The notes under the pieces: model-generated
The model's input: the letters and a program-made list of their open reading frames with translations, nothing else
What the model was told of the DNA's origin: nothing
The model's database searches: none
Shown: piece after piece, positions 62,023 through 64,000 of the stretch
Numbering within the stretch: the first letter of the stretch is position 1
Layout: each line of letters opens with the position of its first letter
Source of the DNA: Gorsachius magnificus
Lineage: Eukaryota > Chordata > Aves > Pelecaniformes > Ardeidae
Assembly (NCBI GenBank): GCA_034008185.1
Contig: CM067084.1
Location: 41,615,099 to 41,679,098 of the forward strand
Direction of reading: 5' to 3'
DNA length: 64,000 nucleotides
Program-made: the position numbers and the translations under genes

Positions 62023-63929
62023 TTCTCTACTAACAAACAAAATTAATAGCAATAAGAAGTTTATTGTTTTGCAAAAAATATTAACTTGATCTTGATTCTG
62101 TTTAGAATATTACTTCATATTAAATTTATTAGTTATGGATACACTTCTGTTCTTTTCAACTTTCACTTTGCCACTTTGATTCCTACTTTTTCTTTCATTT
62201 AAAGATTCCTCCTAAGCAAAGGTCAGTTAGATGTTATATTAGATGTCTCTAATATACTGTTATCTCTTCGTACAAAATGAAGAGATATGCTGACCTGCTT
62301 TTCAAATGGATGATTATACCCTCAGAGATTTTGAGAACTAGTGACACCAGAATGATCAAGTTTTTCATCCTCTTGTAACTGTCTGAGGAGTGGTGGGATG
62401 CTTGCTCTGGTATTGTTTTTCTATTAGGAATCTGCTGATATATTTTGTTTGAAGTCTTGGCTTCCCCTAGTCCCTCTGTGGCTAAAACCCAGTCTGTTTA
62501 TTTCTGGGAAGGAATATTATAATAGGCTTATAGAATATTGATGGCTATATCAAGGTTTGAAAAAGGAAAACTCTATTTTCCCACTTTTCCTATACATTAA
62601 AGAGGTGAGCCTACCTTCCTTATTTACCATGTAACCGACTTTTACTATATCATGCAGCTACATTTTAATTTATATAGAAACAATCTCCTTGAACAATTAG
62701 ACTTTAATTTTATTCTGCAAGAATTTTCCTGTTGACTGGCTTCAAGGATCTTCCCAAACCAAGCAGTAGCATTCTTTGGTGGTCCATCAATAGCAAAATA
62801 GAAAATCTGAAGTTATGCAAGAGAGAAAATTTACGCTGTTCTGTATAAAACCATTTGTATTCCATATAATTAAAGAATTCCATAAAAGTCTTAACTACTT
62901 CTACACTATTCCTACATGTGCTTAGAGGAATTTGAGAAGTCTGGAATCAGAAAAACGTGTAGCTAGAGTACCTTGTACTCCCTACATCTCCAGCTAGACT
63001 TGGGGGGAAGGCAGTTTTTAGGAACAGGTATTTTTTGTTGTCTTCTTTGCAACCAGCACTCGTAGGGAAATTAATTTTATATATTGCTATTTTGGCAAGA
63101 ATCAAAATTCTCATTCTAAGTTCTTTTTCAGATTGCTCATCTTCAGAAAAAAACCTTTTGTCTAGGTTGTTGCAAAACTAGAAGATACTCAGAAGTGGGA
63201 GTTGTCTTTTACTGCATTTGGTTGGGTTTTGGTGTGGTACAGATTACGTTTAGAGAGGAGAGGATAGATGTCATCTTGAAGGAACTTGACAAGGAGGACT
63301 AGGAAGGACTTTATTACCAAAACAAAAACTACATATTTTTTTAAGCACTCAGATATGTCTACCTTAAAAAATAATTGAGGCAAGAATAAGATAAAATGTG
63401 GGGTTTGTTACTTTGGGGACTTTTAGCACTGTGGTACTCTTTCCTCTAAATATATGGAGCAGGTCAGATTATTCCCAGTTTAATTTTATTGAGTGATTTA
63501 GGAGACATAATGATTACTCAGACACAGTACTCTACCACACTATGATTTGGATAGGATGTCCTGCTGAGAAAGTCCATTTAAGTTGGAGGGAAATATTGGT
63601 GGTAAATCGTAATGAATTTAAAAGCGCCAAATCAAGTGCAATGCCCTTAATGAAAATGGATTTTCTTCAGCTGCAGTGGGACCATCATAGGACATGTAGA
63701 AAAATAACTTTGAAATTGTGACCTCTCTAAAAGCAGCCTAACACAGATCAATATTTAGACCTACTCTTAAGTGTCAGATACCACCATCTGAAGGAACATC
63801 TAATTTTCAAAAATGTATTTGGTTCTGTGAATCTTACTTTTTTTTTTTACTCTTACTGCTGAATGTCTTTTTCCAGCTGCTGATTTTAAAATACTGATGA
63901 ATTTAAGCACATTTAGGAACTTAGGCATA

Positions 63930-63957
63930 AAATTAATATCAGGAAATTAATATCAGA
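63930..63957 (+). repeat. Tandem duplication, 14 bp x 2
   Basis: AAATTAATATCAGG is followed directly by AAATTAATATCAGA; 13 of 14 bases match. Confidence 0.85.
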
Positions 63958-64000
63958 AGCATAGAAATAGAATTGGTATGCTGTTAAGATGAAGGATTAA

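Larger units (their letters stand above)
54480..64000. other. Non-coding, AT-rich unique DNA
   Basis: No supported gene. Contents are an AT-rich ATATA tract (56455-56585), a 22-bp palindrome (57739-57760), a T/G-rich tract (59666-59707), an A-rich AAACC tract (61136-61175), two small tandem duplications (61298-61343 and 63930-63957) and a possible CR1 tail remnant (62008-62022). Open frames of 60-105 codons carry no recognisable domain. Confidence 0.55.

Overview
The window looks like non-coding DNA from a bird chromosome, either a gene-poor intergenic stretch or the inside of a very large intron. The evidence for a bird is the repeat content. There are several fragments of CR1 LINEs, including antisense ORF2 pieces and 3' ends with the typical ATTCTGTG-type tail. 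There are also solo endogenous-retrovirus LTRs, including the family that begins TGTCCTGGTTTCGGCTGGG and ends GGTTAAACCATGACA, which I know from neoavian genomes. I saw no L1, Alu or other mammalian repeats. The sequence is visibly AT-rich, CpG-poor and low in repeats, without operons, ribosome-binding sites or long open frames. This is assignment by recognition, not by a database search.

I could not support any host protein-coding gene. The longest open frame is 169 codons on the minus strand at about 32.1-32.6 kb. It lies mostly inside an LTR and runs across its boundary, so it is not a gene. The only open frames with recognisable protein content are two CR1 ORF2 remnants, at 1031-1228 and 41609-41797, both on the minus strand. 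I found no tRNA, rRNA, CRISPR array or CpG island.

Layout. At 1-713 there is an LTR, possibly cut by the window edge, abutting an antisense CR1 ORF2 fragment at 714-1230. At 2642-3228 there is a complete solo LTR with a perfect 5-bp target duplication (CAAGG). From 3.2 to 31.8 kb the DNA is mostly unique and AT-rich, with two short CR1 3' ends (19.65 kb minus, 26.2 kb plus). At 31803-32510 there is a complete minus-strand solo LTR of a second type, also with a perfect 5-bp duplication (GATGT). At 33752-33776 lies a 25-bp remnant of the first LTR family. At 41.6-42.06 kb there is an old antisense CR1 ORF2 C-terminus. At 53909-54474 there is a minus-strand solo LTR related to the one at 2.6 kb but with a different middle. 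The remainder is AT-rich unique DNA with homopolymer tracts, small tandem duplications and A/T-rich low-complexity tracts.

The window does not show a new biological system that I can defend. The points most worth a second look are the modular exchange between the two TGTCCTGG-type LTRs, the apparent loss of the TATA segment in one of them together with a 20-bp x 3 tandem array, the 25-bp LTR stub, a short block shared by two otherwise different LTRs, a tandem duplication whose copies differ only by transitions, and several strong G-quadruplex or homopolymer junctions.
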